Shown here piece after piece: positions 50,931 through 62,456 of a DNA stretch of 64,000 bases. The number at the start of each line of letters is the position of its first letter. Within the stretch, counting starts at the first letter, position 1. The stretch covers positions 4,699,855 to 4,763,854 of the forward strand of contig CM035360.1 of NCBI GenBank assembly GCA_020137815.1, written 5' to 3'. The notes beneath the pieces are model-generated. The model was not told where the DNA came from, did not search any database, and saw only the letters and a program-made list of their open reading frames with translations. The translations under genes and the position numbers were made by a program. Source of the stretch: Hormiphora californensis. Lineage: Eukaryota; Ctenophora; Tentaculata; Cydippida; Pleurobrachiidae.

Positions 50931-52293
50931 TTATTTCCAAAAGGTAGAAAAAGGTAGACCATCAGTGAGATCTCGGACAGTATCTCTCACACTACCCGGT
51001 ACAATAATCTCGAAAATTCCCTCTTCTTCTTCGACCTTTACTGGTGGGGGTTTCCGAGGGGCGGGGGCTGGTGGTGCTGACAATTGCAACTTCTCCACTT
51101 CAGGGTAGAATATCACCGGGGGAGGGGTTTCCAGACGTCGGCTTTAGGAATATAGTTGTTGGTGAGGGGATGTATATCATAGTTGTTGATCGTGAGGGGA
51201 GAGAGAGAGGGGGAGGAGCAGAATGGAGATAAAGGGGATCATAATATGCGTTTATGGTGGAGACTGGAGAGATGTTGATAGTTGGGTGATCGGATAACTG
51301 TATTATATTAGCCTCATAATGTGATATTTGGAGTTTTTATTATTCTCTCTGGACTCTGAATATCACTGGAGATGTTGAATCAACATCTCCAGTGATATTC
51401 AGAGTTTTTATTATCAACATTGTTGATGGAAAAATATCTTGGGTGGAAATTGACAATAAATAGTGAATGAAAATTAACCTGATCTGGTGAGTGATTGCGT
51501 AGTGGTAACATTAGTAGCATCCAGTTTTGGAAATTGGAGGTAATTTTCCGGCTCTTTCCTTAGGGGTTGCAGGAAGTTGGGCGCTGTGAGAAGTGAGTGA
51601 GTGAGTGGGTGAGTGAGTGAGTGAGTGAGTGAGTGAGTGAGTGAGTGAGTGAGTGAGTGAGTGAGTGAGTGAGTGAGTGAGTGAGAGAGAGAGAGAGAGT
51701 GAGTGAGTGAGTGAGTGAGTGAGTGAGTGAGTGAGTGAGTGAGAGAGTGAGTGATCAGTGAGTGAGTGAGTGAGTGAGTGAGTGATCAGTGAGTGAGTGG
51801 GTGAGTGAGTGAGTGAGTGAGTGAGTGAGTGAGTGAGTGAGTGAGTGAGTGAGTGAGTGAGTGAGTGAGTGAGTGAGTGAGTGAGTGAGTGAGTGAGTGA
51901 GTGAGTGAGTGAGTGAGTGAGTGAGTGAGTGAGTGAGTGAGTGAGTGAGTGAGTGAGTGAGTGAGTGAGTGAGTGAGTGAGTGAGTGAGTGAGTGAGTGA
52001 ATGAGTGAGTGAGTGAGTGATCAGTGATCAGTGCTTGATGAAAACTTCGTATTTTCACCTAAATTCAGGTGTCCCATTTTCATAAAACTCGTCCGTGAGA
52101 GGGCGAGGAGATGAGATGACAGTCTTTTTTAGTGGACGTGGTGATGATGGTGATGTGACCTTGACTTCAAATTCCGAGACAACATCTCTCCTGAAGTGAA
52201 TATGAAGTGAATGTGAAGTAGCTGGAATAGGTGAATATTGTGTGGAGTAGCTTGGAATCTTGTGTGAGTTTTTTGACAAATCGAGAACAGAAT
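50931..52293 (-). CDS. Partial gene of unknown function (3 visible exons)
   Basis: Not recognised. Exon 52293-52059 encodes a Ser/Pro-rich stretch (SPSSPRPLKKTV, SSPRPLTDEFYENG). Exon 51593-51479 is bounded by CTCACAG and CAG|GTTAAT and reads APNFLQPLRKEPENYLQFPK. The last exon, from about 51130 to a TAA at 50931, reads VIFYPEVEKLQLSAPPAPAP then EEEEGIFEIIVPGSVRD. The phases do not match perfectly between exons, so an exon or a base is missing. The 5' end is not seen. The intron between the first two visible exons is a GTGA tetranucleotide array. A poorer copy of the locus lies at about 55260-56740. Confidence 0.5.
51597..52023. repeat. (GTGA)n tetranucleotide array
   Basis: More than 400 bp of GTGA repeat with few interruptions (GTGATCA, GAGAGA). 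The second copy at about 55840-56450 is much more irregular, as expected from uncorrected reads. Confidence 0.9.
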
Positions 52294-52705
52294 CTAATGG
52301 AAAACATGATATTCACACTCTCACACACTGCTGCACCATATCATGACATCATGAGACACTGGGCACCACACACACCACACTGTATGCTAACACGTCACTG
52401 AACTAACATCACATGTTAGTGACGTCACAGACCACACGTTAGTGACATCACACACTAAGTCATGTTAGTGATAAAGACTAGACATCACGTGGCTTACAAT
52501 CGCTGCAGTAATATCACTCACTAGTTAGTTATAGATACCTAGAACACATGAAGCATGAGTTGGTCTGGGTAGAGCCTAGAGGAGGGAAGATAAACATTTA
52601 ATGTACAATTAACATAATGAATGTACAATTAACATAATATATAGCACGTCACAGCTGCAAGGTACAGAGCAGAGGGCGGCATGTTATGTTGGTCATGTTT
52701 CACAG

Positions 52706-52810
52706 ACCTGGGTACGTGCCCTGGGTACGTGATCTGGGTACGTGACCTGGGTACGTGACCTGGGTACGTGACTTGGACACGTGACCTGGGTACGTGACCA
52801 GGGTACGTGA
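52706..52810. repeat. 14-bp tandem repeat TACGTGACCTGGG(T)
   Basis: About eight units, each with the E-box-like core ACGTGA. A second copy of the array is at about 57170-57270 in the duplicated block. Confidence 0.8.
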
Positions 52811-53271
52811 AACACGACCATGGTTGCAACAGGTAGTGTTAGTCAGTCTTTGTAGTCATGTCAAACAATAATTTTAACACGGTTTGGGTACGGAATAGAT
52901 AGTATAATTAGCCATGCACCAAGTACTGTAATGTATCACCTCCTGATATATATCTTCAATTTACAGCCTTTTTGATCAATTTGTGTCACACAAACATACA
53001 CACGCTAATCACCCAGCTATTAAGTATATATTTCTTGCAAGAGATTGATAGCAAAATGTACACGCACACACAGTTTACAGGGCATAGCACGCTGAGAAAC
53101 TCACTCAAAGTGCTGGGGGGTTGTTTATAACTTTGTTTGGGCATAGTTCTCAAAATGTGCGCCTGGGTATGGTTTCCTGCAAAGTATAGTGGAGTTGTCA
53201 AATAGTTGGGAAATCAGTTTTGTGTGTGTGTGTATTGTCAGTGACAATTTGTCACGCGTCACGCGTTGAGA

Positions 53272-53430
53272 TTGTCACACGTGATAAGGTTTGTATTGTC
53301 ACGCGTGATAAGGTTTGTATTGTCACGCGTGATAAGGTTTGTATTGTCACGCGTGATAAGGTTTGTATTGTCACGCGTGATAAGGTTTGTATTGTCACGC
53401 GTTATAAGGTTTGTATTGTCACGCGTTGTG
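53272..53430. repeat. 24-bp tandem repeat GTCACGCGTGATAAGGTTTG
   Basis: Seven units, each containing the palindromic TCACGCGTGA. A decayed copy of the array lies at about 57730-57860. Confidence 0.85.
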
Positions 53431-53611
53431 TAATGTTACGTTACGTATAGTTGTGAGATATGATTCACTTCAGCAACAAACATAGATCTCAGCTCAGTAT
53501 GTATAAAAATATAAACTAACAAAGATAATAAAATTATAGTCCGTCTCTGAGCAACTTATTCAGTCATTTGGCTATATATGTAAGTATTCGAGTCAGTCCT
53601 ATTTTGTAAAG

Positions 53612-54026
53612 TCAAGTAATCCCCCTAAATTTAATCCAAAAACCCCCTGTTCCCCCTTCTGGTGTAGAAGGAGTAGCAGACCTCTGTCGGCGGTTAGGGG
53701 TAGGCCGACCTCTCCTAACATCTGATATAGGCTTTGGAGCCCCAAGATCACCAAAATCTTCCATTTGAACAACTGGGTTTGTTGCTAAGTTACCAGTTTC
53801 AGTAAAGTCAGTATTTGCTTTGTTTTGGATCACCGTTGTTACAGGAGGTGGCATGTAGTTGGCACATGTCACGTCTGCTGAATAACGATTGGAACTTCTT
53901 AGTTGTATACCACCCCCTGCACCCCCTAACTCAGTCTGATTGGGTCTGTCATAGTGGGTCGTCTTCAGGGCGATAATCCGCGCTCTAAGTCTGTCATAAT
54001 TTGTCCCGGCTGTGTAGCGAGAGACC
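53612..54026 (-). CDS. Cytoplasmic-tail exon of the prominin-like gene, intact copy
   Basis: The exon begins after TCCCAG and its phase fits the preceding prominin exon at 59641-59514 exactly (2 nt carried plus 415 nt gives whole codons to the stop). It encodes a polar tail of about 138 residues beginning WVSRYTAGTNYDRLRARI and ending GGFWIKFRGIT. The nearer copy at 58444 has indels that truncate it. The two are the same exon, present twice because of the assembly duplication. Confidence 0.75.
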
Positions 54027-54666
54027 CTGGGAAATATGTTGTCGTCAATTATCAGTTATGTGTGTTTGTTTTAGGGTAAATTGTGGAGTGGTATATTACT
54101 AAAGTGTGGTCAGTCATTTGAAGCCAGTTCAATATTGGTAGTAATGTAAAAGGGAAATGTCTGTATAATTGTAAAGGGGGTCGGGTTATTGGTATCACCA
54201 TGCACCATGCACCTAATAACACATGTACAACTAAGGGGGGGGGGGGGATTATCACAAACATATAGAAGCTAATTAGCACGTGTTATAGTGGCCAAGGTTC
54301 ACCCGAGTCAAACCACACAATTGATTGCCTTGCGCGACCCGCTTTCCGTGCGCTTACAAATTTGTAATTGAGGGTTAGAACATAACAAACAATTGGCATG
54401 CATAACTGTAGGGATAGACCCTTTACTTGTTATGTTCTAACAGTGCTGCTTGCAGTCAAAATACGGTAACGCAAAATACAGTAAGGAGACGCGCACGGTG
54501 CATAACGTGCGGCAAAAAGTTCATGTGTCAGCACGTACTAGCGCCCTGATTGGTCACGGTTGCGCGTCGTCTTACTGTATCTTCGTTTTCCATTACCGTT
54601 TTCCCACTACAAGCGACCGACTAACCTGCTCCTTTACATTTGAAAGAAGGGCATGCGCCACGGAAC

Positions 54667-54766
54667 NNNNNNNNNNNNNNNNNNNNNNNNNNNNNNNNNN
54701 NNNNNNNNNNNNNNNNNNNNNNNNNNNNNNNNNNNNNNNNNNNNNNNNNNNNNNNNNNNNNNNNNN
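54667..54766. other. 100-N scaffold gap
   Basis: Exactly 100 Ns, the usual placeholder for a gap of unknown size. The sequences on each side are overlapping copies of the same locus. Confidence 0.99.
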
Positions 54767-57700
54767 GACCGACCGAGAGAAGATGAGACCGAGAGGAGAT
54801 GATGAAGAGAGAGAGAGAGGGTGGTTGATTGAACATATATGCGGTGAATATAGGGGAAATGGGGAAATGAAAACGTTCTTCTGAGATGGGAGTATCCGCC
54901 ACTGTCTCATCCAGCTCTGTTCCCATAATTGGGCCTTGATACCATGGAGGCTTCTGATCGTGGCTGCAGAAATGTGCTATGATATATCCAAAAGCCGAGT
55001 GGTTGCTGTCCGTTGTGTCCGCCCGCTTGGCTATGGATGATATCCTGGTGCCCTTAGTGCTCGACCATTTTCAGTGAGGAGGATTAGAACATAAAAGATA
55101 TCCTAGTAGGGCCAGTGAGAAATATAGATAAGCTAGTGTGTGCTCTGTGTGGTTGAGGCGCCGGGGGGGCTTCCTGATAGGGCATTGAGAAAGATAGATA
55201 GGGCCGCATGTGGAGGTGATCCCTTGGTGACTTGGTGTGTGTAATCTAAGAAGAGCTTGATCAATGAACCTCAGAGTTATTTCCAAAAAGGTATAGAAAA
55301 AAGGTTAGACCAATCAGGAAGACTCGGACAGTATCTCTCACACTAACCCGGTACAATAATCTCGAAAATTCCCTCTTCTTCTTCGACCTTTACTGGTGGG
55401 GGTTTTTCCGAGGAGGGCAGGGGCTGGTGGCGCTGACAATTTAACTTCTCCATTCTAGCAGTAGAATATCACCGGGGAGGGGTGTTTCAGCGTCGCTTAG
55501 GAATTAGTTGTTGGTGAGGGAAGATAGTTGTATCGATCGTGAGGGGGAGAGAGAGGAGGAGCCAGGAGGAGCAGAATGAGATTGAGACTAGCAGGGGCGG
55601 GGGTCCATTAAGATAATGCGTTTATGGTTGAGACTGGAAGAATGTTGATGGAAAAAATATATGGGGGACAAAAAAAAAAGTGAGGAATTGACATAAATAG
55701 GAATGAAAATTAACCTGATCTGGTGACGTGATTGCGTAGTGAGTACATTAGTAGCAATCAGTTTTTGGAAATTGAGGTAATTTCCGGCTCGTTCTTGGGG
55801 GTTTGCAGGAAGTTGGGCGCTACTAGTAGAAGTGAGGGAGTGAGTAGGATGTGAGGGAGGCATGTGAGTGGAGTTGGGGAAGGGAGGGTGAGGGTGAGGT
55901 TGAGTGATGGACGTGAGTGAGTGAGTGATGAGGAGTGAGTGAGGTGTGTGACGTGAGAGAGTGAGGATGTGAGGGTGGAGTGAGTGACGTGAGTGAGTGA
56001 GTGAGTGAGTGAACGTGAGTGAGTGAAGGATCAGTAGTGAGTGAGTGGGCTGGAGTGAGGAGGAGTGAGTGAGTGAGTGAGTGAAGGGAGTAGTGGTGAG
56101 GAAGTGAGAGATGAGTGAGTGATTGAGTGATTGAGGGAGTGAGTGAGTGAGTGAGTGAGTGATGAGTGTAGTGAGGAGTGATTGAGGTGAGTGAGTGTAG
56201 TGAGTGATGTGAGTGAGTGGTGAGTGAGTGAGTGAGTGAGTGGTGACGAGTGAGTGAGTATTCAGTGAGTGAGTGGGACGTGATGTGAGTTGATCGTGAG
56301 TGAGGTGAGTGAAGTGAGTGAGTGAGTGAGGGTTGAGTGAGTGAGTGAGTGAGTGAGTGGAGTGAGTGAGTGAGTGAGTGGCTGAACTGTGTGTAGTGAG
56401 TGAGTGAGTGGATGGTGCGTGAAGTTGAGTGAGTGAGTGAGTGAATCACTGATTCAGTGCGTGATGTGAAAAAAAACTTGTATTTCACCTAAATTAGGTG
56501 TCCCAATTCATAAAACTGTCGTGAGAGGGCGAGGAGATGAGATGACAGTCTTTTTTAGTGGACGTGGCTGATGATGGTGATGGGACCTTGACTTCAAATT
56601 CGAGACAACATCTCTCTGAAGTGAATATATGGAATTGAATGGTGAAGTAGTGGAATAGGTGAATATTGCGTGGAGTAGCTGGAATCTTGGGTGAGTTTTT
56701 TGAACAATCGAGAACAGAATCTAATGGAAAACATGATATTCACACTCTCACACACTGCTGCACCATATTATGACATCATAAGGCACTGGGCACACCACAC
56801 TGTATGCTAACACACCACTGAACTTTAACATCACATGTTAGTAATGTAGTATCACTAACTAACACCACATGTTAGTGATGTCACAGACTACGTCACAGAC
56901 TAAGTCACACCACATCACACACTTCGTCATGTTAGTGATAAAGACTAGACATCACGTGGCTTACAATCGCAGGTAATATCACTCACTAGTGTTATAGATA
57001 CCTAGAACACATGAAGCATGAGTTGGTCTGGGTAGAGCCTAGAGGAGGGAAGATAAACATTAATGTACAATTAACATAATGAATGTACAATTAACATAAT
57101 ATATAGCACGTCACAGCTGCAAGGTAAAGAGCAGAGGGGCGGCATGTTAGGTGGTCATGTTTCACAGACGGGTACGCTGCCTGGGTACGTGATCTGGGTA
57201 CGTGACCTGGGTACGGACTGGGTTACGTGACTTGGACACGTGGACCTGGGTACGTGACCAGGGTACGTGAAACACGACCATGGTTGCAACAGGTAGTGTT
57301 AGTCAGTCTTTGTAGTCATGTCAAACAATAATTTTTACCCGGTTTGGGTACGGAATGAGAGTATAATTAGCCATGCACCAAGTACTGTAATGTATCACCT
57401 CCTGATATATATCTTCCAATTACAGCCTTTTTGATTCAATTTGTGTCACACAAACATACACACACGTAATCACCCAGCTATTAAGTATATATTATTGCAA
57501 GAGATTGATAGCAAAATGTACACGCACACACAGTTTACAGGGGCATAGCACGCTGAGAAACTCACTCAAAGTGCTGTGGGGGTTGTTTATAACTTTGTTT
57601 GGGCATAGTTTCAAAAGTGCGCCTGGGTATGGTTTCCTGCCAAGTATAGTGGAGTTGTCAATAGTTGGGGAATCAGTTTTGTTGTGTGTGTGTATTGTCA

Positions 57701-58900
57701 GTGACAATTTGTCACGCGTCACGCGTTGAGATTGTCCACACGTGATAAGGTTGGTATTGTCACGCGTGATAAGGTTTGTATTGTCACGCGGTGATAAGGT
57801 TGATGTAGCGTGTAGTGTATGGTCACGCGTGATAAGGTTTGTATTGTCACGCGATCGTTTGGTTTGTTTGTCCGGTTGTGTAATGTTCGTTACGTAGTTG
57901 TGAGTTGTTCACTTCAGCCCCAACACTAGATCTCAGCTCAGTCAGGTTCCATAATCCAGATAATTATGTCCGTCTCTGAGCTTTTCAGTCATTTGGCTAT
58001 TATGTAGATTCGCGTCAGTCCTATTTTGTAGTAGTAATCCCCCTAAATTTATCCCAACCCCCCCTGTTTCCCCCTCTGTGTTGTAGAAGCGAGTAGCAGA
58101 TCTCTGTCGGCGGTTAGGAGTAGGTCGAACCCTCCTTACATCTGATATAGGCTTTGGAGCCCCAAGATCACCAAATCTTTCATTTGAAAAATGGATTTGT
58201 TGCTAAGTTACCAGTTTCAGTAAAGTCAGTATTTGCTTTGTTTTGGATCACAGTTGTTACAGGAGGTGGCATGTAATTCGCACGTGTCACGTCTGCTGAA
58301 TAACGATTAGAACTTCTTAGTTGTATACCACCCCCTAACTCAGTCTGATTGGGTCTGTCAGGTCTGTCATAGTGGGTCGTCTTCAGGGCAATAATTCGTG
58401 CTCTGAGTCTGTCATAATTTGTCCCGGCTGTGTAGATAGATACCCTGGGAATAATATGTTGTCGTCAGTTGTCAGTTCTGTGTGTTTGTTTTAGGGTAAA
58501 TGTTGCAGTGGTATAAATCAAAGAGTGGTCAGTCATTTAAAGTTGGTATTAGTTAGTTAATATTAGTAGTAATTGGTAATGTAAAAGGGAAATGTCTGTA
58601 TAATTGTTATAGAGGGGTCGGGTTATAATTGTTATTACCATGCACCATGCACCTAATAACACATGTACAACTAAGGGGGGGGGGATTATCACAAACATAT
58701 ATAGAAGCTAATTAGCACGTGTTAGTGGCCAAGGTTCACCCGAGTCAAACCACACAATTTATTGCCTTGCGCGACCCTCTTTCTTTACGAATGTAAAGGA
58801 GGGTTAGAACATAACAAATAATTGGCATGCATAACTGTAGGGATAGACCCTTTACTTGTTATGTTCTAACCCTCCTTTACATTTGTAAAGAAGGGGGCAG
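54767..58900. other. Duplicate, lower-quality copy of 50.5-54.6 kb
   Basis: The block repeats, in the same order and orientation, the exon FEIIVPGS-type sequence, the GTGA array, the Ser/Pro exon, the TACGTGACCTGGG and GTCACGCGTGA arrays and the prominin tail exon. Differences are mostly one-base insertions and deletions rather than substitutions, the pattern of uncorrected long reads. Best read as two overlapping contig ends placed side by side. Confidence 0.85.
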
Positions 58901-61894
58901 GGCGTGCGGAACAGAGTCTAGCTAGGCAACCCTTGACCACCTGGATTTGCAATGTTCATACTGCTCAAACACAGCATGATCAATCCAAATTGCACGTCCT
59001 GATATTAGCAACAAACACTGATAACTTACACCCGGTTCGAGTGACCGAACTGTGTTGAGGAGGGATACTTGTCAGCATTAATGGGCCTATTTTAGCAGAG
59101 AGAGGGAGACATTTATTAAATGGGCAGCTAATGGTGTCAAGAGAGGTGTTAAATGGAGGGAGCATTATAACTCTTAATAACATCTTGAATAATGTCAAAA
59201 CAAGGATCTCACATGCACGCATACATAAATAACACGCACCGAAAAGCAGGGAATATCTTGTTTTGTTCAAAGGGAGGGTCGAACAAGGCAGGGAATATCT
59301 TGTTTTGTTCGGGGGGAGGGTCGAACATGGACTTACATTGAGTGAGGGAAGTGAGAAAAAAAACAATGCAAACTTTATAGTAACGACCTTCCCCAATCTC
59401 TGGCGAGAAAAAAGGGAAGCACGTTGCGAGTATCATGACGAAATAAAACACGTATTATTCTGAATAACACGTGATTTATTTCGTCATTATAAATGAACAA
59501 TTAGCAGACCTACCATTCTCTGTTGACGTCATTTGGGTGGAGGTTTGGGTAGTTGATGAAGTAGCGGGCAAGACACCGCGAGATGCACATGTAGAAGAAG
59601 AGAGAGATGCCAATTAGGGACAGTGAACAGTATATCAGGGTCTAGGGGTGGTGGGGTGTTAGAAGGAGTTTAGAGATGTGATACAAATTCACTGTGATAT
59701 ACGATATAATGAGCTTCATTAATATGTATTACAAAACAAGCCAGTTCTTGTCGAGCAGCCCCACACCCCGTTTGGAGTCTTTTACTGTTCATGGCAGGTC
59801 TTTTACTGTTCATGGCAGGTTCCCAAACACAACTTACAATATGGATCAATATTGAATCGCAGGAGTAGTTGAAGACAGTCTTGTAAAGGGCTGATAAGGG
59901 CTGGCAGTTCACTAGTGTTGTCTGGAGCTGGAGGAAGAGATAGTCCACAAAGTCGTTGATATCGCTCGTGGCGCCAGCCAGCGCTAAATCAATTTGCTGG
60001 GAGGGAAGGGATGGGGGTCAGGGTGCAAGGGGGGGGGGCCGGCTGAAGTTTTTGAAGTTTTTGAAGTCGACTTCAAAAACTTCAAAGAGAAACTTAGGGT
60101 GGAAAACTTCAAAAACTTCAAAAACTTCAAAAACTCATATCTCCGAAACCGTTGGAGATAGGCCCTATGTTGCTTCATAACTCTTATATAAACTTGCATA
60201 TTCTGGACAAGTTACACCCCTTAGAAAATCCTATAGACACTCAGAAACCATTGAAACCGGTCTAGCCCAAAAAAAGTCATGCGCACACACAAAATTTTGA
60301 AAATATCCCATTATCCCTCGAATTAGATGAGGTGGAGACTTCATTTTGGCACGTACCCCCACTAACTCGAGGCCGCTGATGATTTTGGTGTCCATATTTT
60401 TTTCGCTACTCCCTTCATAAAAAAATTGCGTTTTGTGAAAATGGCAAAAAGGGTGTGGCCCCAAAAAAATTTTTGAAAATTTACTTTATAATTTTTAAAC
60501 ACTTTCTTTGCATTTTCTAAGCAATTTTTTGAGTTATAGAATGAAAATGAAATCTGTTTTTACAAAAAATTTAAAATTTTTACACCAAATTATCCCATGA
60601 ATTTCATGGCTAGGAATCATTGTAAATATCCTAATTTGTGGTAGAAAAAGGGCAGACAAGGACGGATAACTTTGCCACAATATGTATTAAGCATGAAACT
60701 ACCCTAAACAAGTGTAATAATAGTCACTGATAGCATATAAAAGTAGTTTAGAGTTTTTGAAGTTTTTGAAGTTTTTGAAGTCAACTTCAAAAACTTCAAA
60801 AACTCAAAAAGTAGGGTGGAAAACTTCAAACTTCAAAAACTTCAGCCGGCCCCCCCCCCCCGGGTGCAATAAAATCAGATGTACAGCTGTTATACACGTG
60901 GTGGAATAACTCAGCACCCTTTTTATCATAACTAACAAGATATAGAGAGTAAGTAAGTAGTAAATTTAGTAATAAACCTACTAAAACACAAACAAATTAC
61001 TTACTAAATACTAAACACTAAATACTTACTAAACACTAAAAAGTATTACTAAGTAGTATGATCTACTAAAACACTTACAGTAATGAGAATATCCTTGATG
61101 AACTGGTCAGTAAGAATAGAAGTAAAGGAACTAACACCATCAATAACATTAGTAATGTATCCCTCTGCTGTAGTCGCATTTCCTTCCATGTATGTTATCT
61201 GGCTTAGTACAGTCGGCTGTGTGTGGTGAATTGTTAATTAACCATGGTGTGAGTGAATATCATGGTGTAATTAAAGTGATTTCCGATCATAACAGGGATA
61301 AGGGAATATTTCACTATAGTATCAGCGACTCTGTCCCCCGATCGGGTCATCGGGGTATGGTGACTAGTGAGAGGGCCCGTAGGGGATCGATCAATGCTAA
61401 ATAATGTACCTTTGCAGTATCGATGTTGCTTGAGGCAGTTTGAATGTAATCTAACCCAGTAGCACAACCAGTCAAGTTGTAGTCCTCGGCCTTGTCGGTA
61501 CCAAAATTAGATATCATAGTATCTATCTTACTCTGTACATCCGTCAGATTACTCAGACCAGTTAGAGCTGTATGGAGGGGAGGATAATGTGTTAATATCA
61601 ACCAACTGTATGGAGTTGTTTTGGTGTAGTTAACAGAAGTATGGAGGGAAAGATAATAAGTGTGATAACTGGGTTAATCAACTAAGCATCCTGATTAGGA
61701 ACACATTTATCTAGTTACATGGTTTTGATGATATCCATCTACTTACATGTGTTGGCGATGGCGTCCTTAACAGAATCAAAGCCGAATGTGGATGTGAGGG
61801 CATTCTTATTCGTCTCCAACTCAGATGTGTTAACATGAGAGAAATCCAGACTGAGGCCGTCCACAATTGAAGATGCGTTGAACTTATCTACCTC
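58180..61894 (-). CDS. Prominin-like (CD133 family) pentaspan glycoprotein, C-terminal part
   Basis: Prominins are five-span membrane glycoproteins of plasma-membrane protrusions. Exons 61894-61747, 61567-61410, 61198-61079, 59996-59838, 59641-59514 and 58444 onward join in frame; the 5' part lies outside the window. The first exons encode the end of the second large extracellular loop (NVTS-type glycosylation sites NASS, NTSE, NLTG, NATT; Cys in TGCATGLDY). Exon 59996-59838 has DFVDYLFLQLQTTLVNCQPL and NYSCDSI, the Cys-containing segment that precedes the last membrane span. Exon 59641-59514 supplies that span (TLIYCSLSLIGISLFFYMCI). A cytoplasmic tail follows. In this copy the tail is cut short by indels at about 58180; the intact tail is at 54026-53612. 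Stopping at a TAG directly after exon 59641-59514 (59510-59512) is a possible alternative end. Confidence 0.75.
58764..58930. repeat. Pair of inverted copies of a dispersed 70-bp element
   Basis: The element runs from GCCTAGCTCGACCC (or GCCTTGCGCGACCC) to GGAGGGTTAGAACATAACAA. Here two copies face each other (58764-58822, 58855-58930). Others lie at 6584-6660, 37429-37465, 37674-37742, 41132-41172, 50701-50745 and 54328-54397, with a fragment at 29448-29475. Confidence 0.7.
60029..60861. mobile_element. 833-bp hAT-like non-autonomous element
   Basis: Ends are inverted repeats GGCCGGCTGAAGTTTTTGAAG with poly-G/poly-C extremities, flanked by an exact 8-bp duplication GGGTGCAA (60021-60028, 60862-60869). 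An 8-bp target duplication is characteristic of hAT transposons. The sub-terminal region repeats TTCAAAAAC. No transposase is present. It sits in the prominin intron 61078-59997. Confidence 0.75.
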
Positions 61895-62456
61895 CTGGGA
61901 AGATCAGAGGATGTTATACACCTCTTTTCATCATTACAAATATGTACACTCATGTGCACCCCCGATAAATTGGGTTCCTACCCACTCTTCTTTAAATTGA
62001 ATATATATTTATTCACCCTCTTCAAACTGGATTTGGTACGGCATAGTTACTCGGAACAGCTTGGACCGAATGAGATCATTGTGGAGATAGTCATAACAAC
62101 ATGGCACTTGCGGAGATAATCATAACAATCTGAACTGTTAAGAAGAGATAGTCACAACAACCTCTACGTTTAACACGAGGAATCTACGTCAACCCGGATT
62201 CTAGGAAGAGTATTTATACTACGACGAGGACGGAAGAAGGAGCGTTGTCAAGATCGATATCACGAGCGATCACTGAGCTAAAACACCGAAGACTATACAA
62301 ATTCTTGTCGAATAATTCATTTCGACAGATCTGTTTATTTCCGTGTTCCTTACCCCAGAACCAATCTATCATCGCTCACCCATTCACTAACCAGCGCTAC
62401 ATACACCCTTAACATAAGTGGAGCCTGATACAAAGCGAACCACTACTCCAAAAAAT
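61895..62456. other. Prominin intron sequence, possible LTR remnant
   Basis: No exon seen. About 62040-62430 resembles the 3' part of a long terminal repeat followed by a TGGAGCCTGATAC stretch that could be a primer-binding site. Without a second LTR this is only a suggestion. Confidence 0.25.

Noticed and set aside
51786-52058. LTHSLTHS repeat open frame (also 55823-56488)
   Set aside because: Translation of the GTGA tetranucleotide array in an intron.
53220-53450. VCIVTRDK repeat open frame, and a CRISPR-like look of the regular 24-bp array
   Set aside because: The units are head-to-tail without unique spacers, so it is a simple tandem repeat, and the genome is animal.
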